In this document: positions 36,594 to 43,978 of the stretch, piece after piece | Layout: every line of letters starts with the position of its first letter | Position numbering within the stretch: position 1 is the stretch's first letter | DNA from: Dyadobacter sp. CY261 | Lineage (GTDB): Bacteria > Bacteroidota > Bacteroidia > Cytophagales > Spirosomataceae | Direction: 5' to 3' | DNA: 64,000 bases | NCBI RefSeq assembly: GCF_021440085.1 | Contig: NZ_JAKCPW010000003.1 | Span: 248,001-312,000, forward strand | Program-made: the position numbers and the translations under genes | Notes under the pieces: model-generated | What the model was told of the DNA's origin: nothing | The model's database searches: none | What the model saw: only the letters and a program-made list of their open reading frames with translations

Positions 36594-36723
36594 GACCATG
36601 GACGACAGACCATGGACCATGTTTCTTTTTTATTGTCATTTAGAGACTAGTTGTTTGCCGTTAACGACCGCAGACGGCCGTGGCCAGCCGCAGGCGATGG
36701 TCTGTCGTCCATGGTCGCCGGTC
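36594..36723. repeat. Heptad hairpin repeat, copy D
   Basis: The plus-strand heptads are GACCATG, GACGACA, GACCATG, GACCATG (36594-36621). On the right, complementary units GATGGTC, TGTCGTC, CATGGTC, GCCGGTC end at 36723. The last heptad includes the first two bases of the TolC stop codon (TCA on plus, 36722-36724), so the repeat runs directly into the gene end. Mid-part 36665-36690 has GACCGCA and GACGGCC units. Confidence 0.75.
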
Positions 36724-38176
36724 AATAGCTAATCTTCCTCCCCTGCTGAAAATCATACAGCGTCAGCAGCCGCAGACTGTAATATGCCTGCCAGTAATCT
36801 CTGAGCGCCAGAATGTAATCCCGGCGGGCGATGTCTTTTTCCTGGGTGGCGATGCCGAGGTCGGTTACGCTTAGGTCGCTGAGGATGAACCGCTCTTTGG
36901 CGATCTGGTAACGGTCGGCGGCGATTCCGTCTGCTACTTGTGTGAGCTTTACCTGCTTCTGGAGCATTTGTAAAAGGGTTACCTGCGTGAAAATTTCCTG
37001 TTCAAAAGTAAGCTTATCCTGCTCCACCGACTGCTGGGCGAACTCCTGGGCGGCGCGGGCTACCTCCGTCCTGGCTTTGTTGCGGCCCCAGGTGAGGATA
37101 GGCAACGTCAGTTGCAGCTCCACAAACTCGCGGTCCTGCGGGCTCATGTACACATCGCGTGGGAGGCTGCCCTGATTTGAGAGACCGAATGTCGCGTTTA
37201 GCGTGGCATTCAGGCCATTATCCTTCCTCGCCTGTTGCACGTCCCGCTCGGCTTCGAGCAGTCGCCTGCGAAATGCAACCGAGGCCGACCGATTGGCAAA
37301 AGCTTCGTCCAGCGCCATTTGCGGATCGATCGCAAATTCCGCCGCTTCGGCGGGAATGCCCAGTTCAAGCCCCCGTTCGTCGCGCATTCCCATATACATT
37401 TTCAGTTTCAGTGAAGCCACCGCTGCGCTTTGCTGGGCTGAGGCCAGGTCCTTTTGCGCGGTAAGCAGCCCCATTTGCAGCTGTAAAAGGTCGTTTTGTG
37501 AAATTTTACCGAGTTGCAGCTTATGCCCTGCTATTTTAAACAGGGTATCGTTGTTGCTCCGGTTTTTTTCGGCAATCTGCAAATTCACCTGTGCTACCAG
37601 CAAATCAAAGTAAAAGCCCGTGGCATTCAATGCGACTTCTTCCAGCGCCTGAATGTACTGCTGGGCTCCTTCCTGGTATTTCAATGGCTGGATCTTCCGG
37701 TCCCATTTCAGGGGGTTGAACTGAAACAATGGCTGTTTGATACCTATTTCAAACGGAATACCATTATACCGCGTCACATCGCGTTGGAAATCGTCGAAAC
37801 GCTGCATTTGCTGTTGCGCATAAATGGTACCACCGGTCATGGCGATGCTCTGGCTCAGCGAAAGGTTCAGCATCGAGTTGTTATTCGAGACTGGCTGAAA
37901 TGACACCGTACCATCTGGCTGCACGACTTCAATATACGAGCGGGTGAAGCCCGGAACGGTGCCCAGCAGGCTAAGTTGCGGCTTATAATCTGCCAGGAAG
38001 GACCGATATTGCCAGTAATTTGTCTTTTTTTGCGTCACAGCTTGTTTGGACGCAATGGATTGCTCTCTGGACTGCTGTACAACTTCTTCGAGCGTCAGCT
38101 TGCGGATTTGCGCCGAAACAGGCCGGCTCAGGAGCGATATCAAGATACAGATGAAGAGCTTTCTCATATCGGTCAT
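36722..38176 (-). CDS. TolC-family outer-membrane efflux protein
   Basis: 484 residues with signal peptide (LFICILISLLSRPVSAQ) and two OEP repeats. The second Met (38167) may be the true start, since MRKLF directly precedes the signal helix; ATG 38176 overlaps the HlyD stop by 4 bp. It should be the outer-membrane channel of the MacB-type system encoded around it. The stop codon lies inside the edge of a heptad repeat. Confidence 0.93.
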   Translation of the reverse strand: MTDMRKLFICILISLLSRPVSAQIRKLTLEEVVQQSREQSIASKQAVTQKKTNYWQYRSFLADYKPQLSLLGTVPGFTRSYIEVVQPDGTVSFQPVSNNNSMLNLSLSQSIAMTGGTIYAQQQMQRFDDFQRDVTRYNGIPFEIGIKQPLFQFNPLKWDRKIQPLKYQEGAQQYIQALEEVALNATGFYFDLLVAQVNLQIAEKNRSNNDTLFKIAGHKLQLGKISQNDLLQLQMGLLTAQKDLASAQQSAAVASLKLKMYMGMRDERGLELGIPAEAAEFAIDPQMALDEAFANRSASVAFRRRLLEAERDVQQARKDNGLNATLNATFGLSNQGSLPRDVYMSPQDREFVELQLTLPILTWGRNKARTEVARAAQEFAQQSVEQDKLTFEQEIFTQVTLLQMLQKQVKLTQVADGIAADRYQIAKERFILSDLSVTDLGIATQEKDIARRDYILALRDYWQAYYSLRLLTLYDFQQGRKISY

Positions 38177-39417
38177 TGGATCGTAAGCTCTTCAAGATGT
38201 TCATAATCATTCATATTGATCAGAATGACCTTTTCGCCAGGTTTCAAGCCACTTTTGATTTCTACAAAATCAAAGTTGGAAAGACCGGTTTCAACTTCCC
38301 GCCGGTGCGCCTTCCCGTTTTCCAGCACATATACATATTGCTTACGCTTGCCATTGAACGCAGGACCGTTTGGCACGCGGAGCGTTTTGGCACTTTTGCT
38401 TGTTACCACATACACCTCCACCTTCATGTTCGGCCGCAGCGACTCATTCTTCGCATTATCGAGCTGAATGGTGAAACCAATCACACCATCCTTCACCGCT
38501 GGCTTTACCTGCGTAATCACACCCCTTAATTGTACTTCATTGATCTTCACAATCGCCGAAAGTCCCGCCTTGACCTGATCGGCATAGACATCCGAACAAC
38601 TACCCTCGACCCGAAAACTGCCCAGATCGGCCACTTTGGCCAGCATTTCGCCCTCGTTCACTGACGAGCCGATATTCTCGTTTACCCACGTTAGTACACC
38701 CGGCCTATCGGCGATGATATCGGCCATTTTGAGCTTATGCTGCAATTCCTGCAAGTTCTTGCCTTCAATCTGCGCCCCCAGTTCGGTTTCGCGCAAACTG
38801 GCCCCCATTGATTCCCGGTTGTATTTCAGGTCATTTTCGAGTTGGTTCTTTTCAAGTTGTGAGATCTTTAATGCATTCTCGGCCCGGGTAATATCTTCAA
38901 CGGTACCACCGCCGACCTTTTGCAAACGTTTGGCATCTTCGAAATCAGCTTTTAGTTTGTTGATATTCAAAGATTTGATCTTGTCATTGATCTCGGCATC
39001 GTACAAATCCTTATTCAGCTTCATCCGTAACTGATCGATGCCGTTCTTTTTTAGTTCGAGCTGATCTTCGTAACGTTCAAATTCGATTTCGGTCAAAGAC
39101 TTATCGAGTTCTACAATGGGCTGACCAGGTTTTACGCGTGTTCCGGGTGTCAGCAGGATACGCTTGATACTCGCACGGATGGGACTGGCGAAGATCTGCT
39201 CGTAGGCTGGTATGATCTCCCCAGAGGCCGTAAGGGTATTCTCTACATCGCCGGTTTCGACGACGCCAGTCCTGATACGGGCACTTTCAAGCGTGCTGGA
39301 AAGCGATTGTCTGAAAAAATAAAGAAGGACCGCCACGACTACCACGATGATCCCGATAACGAGCCATCGGCGGTTCCTGGTCTGCGTAACGTATTCCGGT
39401 GCAATTTCACGATCCAT
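38173..39417 (-). CDS. HlyD/MacA-like periplasmic adaptor protein
   Basis: 414 residues. One membrane helix (WLVIGIIVVVVAVLLYFF, about 19-37) is followed by a lipoyl half-motif, a coiled-coil hairpin (about 115-235), a second lipoyl half with GVLTWVNENIGSSVNEG, and beta-barrel domains. It is the first gene of the efflux operon, preceded by a candidate sigma-54 promoter. It links the inner-membrane permeases with the TolC protein. Confidence 0.94.
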   Translation of the reverse strand: MDREIAPEYVTQTRNRRWLVIGIIVVVVAVLLYFFRQSLSSTLESARIRTGVVETGDVENTLTASGEIIPAYEQIFASPIRASIKRILLTPGTRVKPGQPIVELDKSLTEIEFERYEDQLELKKNGIDQLRMKLNKDLYDAEINDKIKSLNINKLKADFEDAKRLQKVGGGTVEDITRAENALKISQLEKNQLENDLKYNRESMGASLRETELGAQIEGKNLQELQHKLKMADIIADRPGVLTWVNENIGSSVNEGEMLAKVADLGSFRVEGSCSDVYADQVKAGLSAIVKINEVQLRGVITQVKPAVKDGVIGFTIQLDNAKNESLRPNMKVEVYVVTSKSAKTLRVPNGPAFNGKRKQYVYVLENGKAHRREVETGLSNFDFVEIKSGLKPGEKVILINMNDYEHLEELTIQ

Positions 39418-39476
39418 GTGGGTTTAATTGGAGATTTTATGTTGAAAAAATTCATGGCTAATACCACTTCATTTAT

Positions 39477-39492
39477 CCGAAATCTGTGCCAA
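39477..39492 (-). promoter_or_regulatory. Candidate sigma-54 promoter of the MacB-type efflux operon
   Basis: On the minus strand TTGGCAC-N5-TCGG is seen. The -24 GG (39490-39489) and the -12 position are 10 nt apart as required. The -12 element ends GG where GC is canonical. The adaptor start lies about 60 bp downstream. An NtrC-type activator is encoded in the same cluster, which makes the site more plausible. Confidence 0.4.
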
Positions 39493-39531
39493 TTATTAAC
39501 ACACTATAAATCAGCAATTTACTGACTTTAT

Positions 39532-39561
39532 AAAAACAAAAAACCGTGCGATAACGCACGG
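39532..39561 (-). terminator. Rho-independent terminator after the asparagine-synthetase-B-like gene
   Basis: CCGTGCG (39544-39550) and CGCACGG (39555-39561) form a perfect 7-bp stem with a 4-nt loop. On the minus strand it is followed by a T-rich stretch. It lies 34 bp after the stop of the minus-strand gene 39595-40881. Confidence 0.8.
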
Positions 39562-39594
39562 CTGGTGTGATTTCAAACGCTGTTAAGTTTCCGG

Positions 39595-40881
39595 TCAGGT
39601 TTTAAGTTTTTTCTTTTTAGCTGCTGGAAAAAGGATATTGTTCAGGATCAAACGGTAACCTGCGGAGTTCGGATGCAGGTTCAGATCGGTAGGTTCCTCA
39701 CCTACGCGATGCTGGTAATCCTCGGGATCGTGACCACCGTAGAAAGTAAAGAAGCCTTTACCGTGTGTGCTATGGATGTAGCGCGCCTCCTTTGCATTTT
39801 TATTCTCTGCCAGGATGATCACTTCCGGTTTGATCAGACGGTTTTTAAATGCGGTAGTTTGTCCCAGGAAGCCTTTGATAATGGCCTGGTGATTTTGCGT
39901 CAGCATGCTGGGTACCGGGTCCCATTTGGCAGAAAACTGGAACAATGAAAAGAAGTCATTCGATTCCACCAGACCACGCTCGTCGGGCTGGTTGTCGATG
40001 TCCGAAAATTCTATTTCGTAAGGATATGGTATTGTTTTAAAATCGCGGAATGCGAATGCATTGTCGTAATTCAGCTTGCCATTTGCGGTCGGGTCGGCGG
40101 GTGTGCCGTCATACATCGCATCTACAATATCCACACCATCGGCAGCGAGTGCGATATCAAAAGTGTCCGTCGCATTGCACATTGCGAACATATAACCTCC
40201 TCCTGTCACGAATTCAGAGATTCTTTTCGCGACGGCCAGCTTCATTTGCGGCACATTGTTGAACTGGAATTTCGTAGCGGTTTCTTCGGCTTCCTTTTTC
40301 TGTTCACGGTACCAGGGATAATCTTTGTATTGAAAGAACTTACCGAACTGGCCTGTAAAATCCTCATGGTGCAAATGTAGCCAGTCGTATTCGGGCAGCT
40401 TGTTGTTCAGTACTTCGTCGTCGTACACCACATCATAGGGAATTTCGGCGTAGGTAAGCACCAAAGTCACGGCATCGTCCCACGGAAGCTTAGATTTGGG
40501 AGAATACACGGCAATTCGCGGCGCTTTTTGCAGTTTCACCGCGTCCATATTTACGTCCGGTGCGGCGATCTGGTTCAGTATCTGCCCGGCAGTGGCGTCG
40601 GAAATTACCTCAAAACTCACACCGCGCACGGTCATTTCCGAAGCAAACTGCTGATTATAAGCTACCATAAAACTGCCGCCCCGGTAGTTGAGGAGCCAGT
40701 CCATTTCCATTTCATAATTTTTCAGTATCCAGTACGAAATGCCGTATGCCTTCAAGTGGTTTTTTTGTGTCTCGTCCATCGGGATCAGCAGCCGGTTCGC
40801 CATTGCGTTGAACGAGCCGATCAAAAAAATGACGAGCGGGATATACAGGCGTATCACTGGTTTGACTCTTTCGACTTTCAT
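39595..40881 (-). CDS. Conserved secreted Bacteroidota protein (often called asparagine synthetase B)
   Basis: 428 residues. An N-terminal hydrophobic signal (LYIPLVIFLIGSFNAMA) is followed by LLIPMDETQKNHLKAYGISYW. Further conserved parts are NYRGGSF, WLHLHHEDFTGQ, FVTGGGYMFAMCNATD and FYGGHDPEDY. The product is often labelled asparagine synthetase B, but no AMP-binding or N-terminal nucleophile amidotransferase motif is visible, so the label appears wrong. A glutamine-amidotransferase-like fold is possible (MFAMCNATD looks like a nucleophile-elbow position). Its function is unknown. Confidence 0.75.
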   Translation of the reverse strand: MKVERVKPVIRLYIPLVIFLIGSFNAMANRLLIPMDETQKNHLKAYGISYWILKNYEMEMDWLLNYRGGSFMVAYNQQFASEMTVRGVSFEVISDATAGQILNQIAAPDVNMDAVKLQKAPRIAVYSPKSKLPWDDAVTLVLTYAEIPYDVVYDDEVLNNKLPEYDWLHLHHEDFTGQFGKFFQYKDYPWYREQKKEAEETATKFQFNNVPQMKLAVAKRISEFVTGGGYMFAMCNATDTFDIALAADGVDIVDAMYDGTPADPTANGKLNYDNAFAFRDFKTIPYPYEIEFSDIDNQPDERGLVESNDFFSLFQFSAKWDPVPSMLTQNHQAIIKGFLGQTTAFKNRLIKPEVIILAENKNAKEARYIHSTHGKGFFTFYGGHDPEDYQHRVGEEPTDLNLHPNSAGYRLILNNILFPAAKKKKLKT

Positions 40882-41027
40882 GCGCAGTTTTACATTCAGG
40901 TAAAGAATAAATATAGAAAGAAACGGTTACGATCTGAAATTTACCACAAAACTGTACCAGCTTCTCAAACTAGAACTTCATTACTAACGACCAAACCCTG
41001 TTTCTGGTGCCCCAGTTTTGAACCGCT

Positions 41028-42272
41028 ATGATAATACGCGAAAATATCGAAGAAGGTCTGCGTTCGATCCAGAGCAACCTGCTCCGCACCGTGCTTACAG
41101 CCATGATCATCGCCATTGGCATTACCTCGCTCGTGGGCATCCTCACTGCCATTGACGGTATCCAGGGCTCGGTCAACAGCAGTTTCGCCGATCTCGGGGC
41201 CAACACTTTTACCGTCCGCAACCGTGATGATGACGATTTTCGTCGGGGCGGACGCCGCAGCAAACAATACCCGGCAGTAACCTACCGCCAGGCAAAGACC
41301 TTCGCTGAAAAATTCAAAGCTTCCTACGAGGCGACCGCTTCGCTTTCCGCCGACATTGCGGGTGCCGTACAGGTTAACTACCGTAGCGTAAAGACCAATC
41401 CAAACAGTAATGTAGTTGGGTCCGACGACCAGTACCTGGGCATCAACGGCTATAAAATCGACCTCGGTCGTAATCTCGACAAAAATGACCTGGAAAACTC
41501 CCTGAATGTTGCAGTGCTCGGACAAGAAATCGCGCGTAAACTCTTCGAGCGGGCTGACCCGATCAACAAAGAGATCACATTTATGGGAAGCCGCTACAAA
41601 GTGGTGGGTGTATTACAAAAAAAAGGTTCGCTAGGTGGGAATAACAACTCCGACCGCCTGATTCTGATCCCGCTTGAAAACGGTCGCGGCCTGGCGGCCA
41701 ACCGCACATTAACCTATAACATTACCGCCTCAGCCCCCAATGTGACCGACGGCGATATGATCGTGGAAGAAGCCCGCGGCATCATGCGCCGCATCCGTAA
41801 CGACGAACTCGGCAACGAGGACTCTTTTACCATCGACCGCGCCGACGCTATGGCAAAGGATTTTGCCAGCATCACCGGCTACCTTCGTGTTGGTGGCTTC
41901 GTTATCGGCACTGTCACGTTACTCGGTGCTGCCATCGCATTGATGAACATCATGCTGGTATCCGTTACCGAGCGCACCCGCGAGATCGGGATCCGCAAGT
42001 CGCTCGGTGCTACCCCACGTGTAATACGCATGCAATTCCTGATCGAAGCCATTGTAGTATGCATTCTTGGTGGCATAGGCGGCCTGATTCTCGGAATTAT
42101 AGTGGGGAATTCCATCACCGGCCTCATCAGCGAAAACAGCTCGTTTGTAGTTCCCTGGCTTTGGATGGGCGTTGGAATCACCATATGTGTCATGGTAGGC
42201 GTACTCTCGGGTATATATCCGGCCATCAAAGCCTCACGTCTCGACCCGATCGAGGCATTACGCTATGAATAA
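41028..42272 (+). CDS. Lone MacB-type ABC transporter permease (FtsX family)
   Basis: 414 residues. It has an N-terminal helix (LLRTVLTAMIIAIGITSLVGIL), a MacB_PCD periplasmic domain (about 45-270), and three C-terminal helices. The loop VTERTREIGIRKSLGATPRVI is the FtsX-family signature. It stands alone, with no ATPase next to it, and so must use an ATPase encoded elsewhere. It is transcribed divergently from the secreted-protein gene on its left. Confidence 0.93.
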   Translation: MIIRENIEEGLRSIQSNLLRTVLTAMIIAIGITSLVGILTAIDGIQGSVNSSFADLGANTFTVRNRDDDDFRRGGRRSKQYPAVTYRQAKTFAEKFKASYEATASLSADIAGAVQVNYRSVKTNPNSNVVGSDDQYLGINGYKIDLGRNLDKNDLENSLNVAVLGQEIARKLFERADPINKEITFMGSRYKVVGVLQKKGSLGGNNNSDRLILIPLENGRGLAANRTLTYNITASAPNVTDGDMIVEEARGIMRRIRNDELGNEDSFTIDRADAMAKDFASITGYLRVGGFVIGTVTLLGAAIALMNIMLVSVTERTREIGIRKSLGATPRVIRMQFLIEAIVVCILGGIGGLILGIIVGNSITGLISENSSFVVPWLWMGVGITICVMVGVLSGIYPAIKASRLDPIEALRYE

Positions 42273-42334
42273 GTGGGTTAGTTGGCGGCACAGTCTTTTA
42301 TCGTGAAAATCTCGCGAAAATTTGCAGCAAGGGC

Positions 42335-42364
42335 TTGCTTAATCTTTTTTTCTGTCTACTTTTG
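42335..42364 (+). promoter_or_regulatory. Promoter of tRNA-Leu(CAA)
   Basis: TTG (42335-42337), a 19-bp spacer and TACTTTTG (42357-42364) match the Bacteroidota consensus well. The tRNA begins 23 bp after the -7 element. Confidence 0.75.
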
Positions 42365-42386
42365 CACTCCCAACAAGTAAGAGAAT

Positions 42387-42470
42387 GCCCAGATGGCGGA
42401 ATCGGTAGACGCGTTGGTCTCAAACACCAATGAGGTTACACTCGTGCCGGTTCGACTCCGGCTCTGGGTA
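42387..42470 (+). tRNA. tRNA-Leu (anticodon CAA)
   Basis: 84-nt gene without an encoded CCA. The acceptor stem pairs GCCCAGA with TCTGGGT (one G-U), the anticodon stem is TTGGT/ACCAA around CTCAAAC, and the T arm is GCCGG-TTCGACT-CCGGC. The long variable arm is typical of class II tRNAs. The 3' end and the following bases (CGGCTCTGGGTACAAA, 42459-42474) are duplicated at 43837-43852. Confidence 0.95.
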
Positions 42471-42474
42471 CAAA
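42448..42474 (+). repeat. tRNA-Leu 3' end direct repeat, left copy (att-like)
   Basis: CGGTTCGAC (42448-42456), TC, then CGGCTCTGGGTACAAA (42459-42474). Both blocks recur in the same order and orientation at 43821-43852. This is the arrangement left by integration at a tRNA 3' end or by partial tRNA duplication. Confidence 0.7.
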
Positions 42475-42510
42475 TGGCTCTAATGACAAATTAGGGCCAT
42501 TTTTTGTTTT
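42472..42510 (+). terminator. Rho-independent terminator after tRNA-Leu
   Basis: A 13-bp stem (AAATGGCTCTAAT with ATTAGGGCCATTT, one wobble) with a 5-nt loop is followed by a long T run. It starts 2 bp after the tRNA 3' end. Confidence 0.85.
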
Positions 42511-42581
42511 TAGATTGTTGGAAAAGCCCTTTCCGGTGCTTTTCATTATATTTAGACAACTTCTCTCCATCTCTCATCTAA

Positions 42582-43697
42582 ATGCCCGTGCTGAGAAAAT
42601 CTACGCTTTCAACCTTACTCCTTTTACTCATCTTTGACCTATGCATTGCTCAGTTGGATACCCTAAGGTGGCAGCCGGGATTGAAGTTCCAGTCTAGCGA
42701 TTTTTCGATCGATACTGCAACGAATAATGTGTTTGCTGATATCGTCATTCATTACGAATATGCATTTCAGCCTTTGAAAGCAGGCAACTATTTGCCAATT
42801 GTTCACGCCTATGCAATATTGAATCGGAAAACCGCTACCCTACCAGATTCCAGTGAGCGAACACTTCGCTACGTCCAGCTTCTTTTTGATTTGTCGGGCT
42901 ATCAGAGCAAGCTGATTGAATGGAAGACATTCGAGCTTGGCGAGCTGAACGAGAAGGTCGCTCCAATAAAACCGACCATGGACCGTATTTTTTTGGAAGC
43001 GACCAATGAAGTCTCGCAATTGAAAAAAGACATGATTGAACAGCTTTCCCAGCCTGACAATACACAGGCAATGGCTGAATGGGAAGCCAAACTTGCTGAT
43101 CTGTTACATAATACGCCCGAAATAATAGAAGAAAAAAACGTCGGCGATTTCCAGATCGGACTTTTCGCAGGGATTACCCGAAGTATATTCACGGGAAAAA
43201 CCAAAGACCATTTTACCGATGCGACCGGATTTGATTTTGGTTTTAATTTCGATATAAAAAGATCAAGGTTTGAATTGGATATGAATTTGGGCTTTAACAA
43301 AACAAAAAAAGAACTTCAAGGTAAAGGTGACTGGCCAGCCACGATGAAAACACACTTTGCCTCCATTGAAGTAACTTATGGTGTAAAGATCCACAAAAAC
43401 AAATGGCTTGCAGTGCCCTACATCGGCTTGGCGATCAACGAATTCACTCCGGCAAAATCCGATAAGGACGACAAACGGCGAGTTGACGGGTACAGTCCGG
43501 TAGTGGGTTTTGAGCTCAATCGACTCTTTAAGGACATGCATGAACCGCAAGAAAAAGCCTCATTTTTTTATCGCATCCGCGCATCTGTCAGCCCTGCCAA
43601 TTTAATCAAAAATTATAGCGGGACCCAGTTTAATCTTAAAGTAGCGGTCGGCTTTGATGTTGCCAAAGTGAGGAGCAGGATGGTGAAGAGAATGTGA
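42582..43697 (+). CDS. Secreted protein of unknown function with beta-barrel-like C-terminus
   Basis: 371 residues with signal peptide (STLLLLLIFDLCIAQ). The middle contains a helical, charged region (about 120-180) and the C-terminal half has alternating beta strands (FGFNFDIKRSRFELDMNLGF, FNLKVAVGFDVAKV), suggesting an outer-membrane barrel. I recognise no family. It is the only gene between tRNA-Leu and the duplicated tRNA 3' end, so it may be cargo of a small integrated or duplicated segment. Confidence 0.75.
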   Translation: MPVLRKSTLSTLLLLLIFDLCIAQLDTLRWQPGLKFQSSDFSIDTATNNVFADIVIHYEYAFQPLKAGNYLPIVHAYAILNRKTATLPDSSERTLRYVQLLFDLSGYQSKLIEWKTFELGELNEKVAPIKPTMDRIFLEATNEVSQLKKDMIEQLSQPDNTQAMAEWEAKLADLLHNTPEIIEEKNVGDFQIGLFAGITRSIFTGKTKDHFTDATGFDFGFNFDIKRSRFELDMNLGFNKTKKELQGKGDWPATMKTHFASIEVTYGVKIHKNKWLAVPYIGLAINEFTPAKSDKDDKRRVDGYSPVVGFELNRLFKDMHEPQEKASFFYRIRASVSPANLIKNYSGTQFNLKVAVGFDVAKVRSRMVKRM

Positions 43698-43820
43698 TTG
43701 GTTAAAAAATGCGTCCGATCCTTTTAATAAATCTTTTCCAAGTTCCATTATTTTCCCATTTCCATTCTAGGAATGCCATCACACAACAATTGAGCTATTT
43801 TATTCAAATCATCGTATAAC

Positions 43821-43852
43821 CGGTTCGACATTTGTTCGGCTCTGGGTACAAA
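43821..43852 (+). repeat. tRNA-Leu 3' end direct repeat, right copy (att-like)
   Basis: CGGTTCGAC (43821-43829), ATTTGTT, then CGGCTCTGGGTACAAA (43837-43852). The 16-bp block is identical to the tRNA 3' end, but the T-loop is replaced, so it cannot fold as a tRNA. A new terminator-like hairpin follows directly. Confidence 0.7.
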
Positions 43853-43897
43853 CCGGAACTTTGACGAATTTTCGTCGTAAGTTCCGGTTTGTTCTTT
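43850..43897 (+). terminator. Terminator-like hairpin after the duplicated tRNA end
   Basis: AAACCGGAACTT (43850-43861) pairs perfectly with AAGTTCCGGTTT (43879-43890), with an inner GACG/CGTC stem. The T tract is interrupted (TTTGTTCTTT). It takes the same place relative to the 16-bp repeat as the tRNA terminator at 42472, but has an unrelated sequence. Confidence 0.6.
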
Positions 43898-43978
43898 GTA
43901 TAAATCAGTGTTAATCTGAAAGAAAAAACGTATTTGTCTAAGACGGACAGAACTACGCTGCCTCCGCCAGGCGCGACG

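Noticed and set aside
42387..43897. Full integrative element at tRNA-Leu
   Set aside because: There is no integrase, recombinase, relaxase or phage gene between the repeats, so only the duplicated tRNA end is reported.
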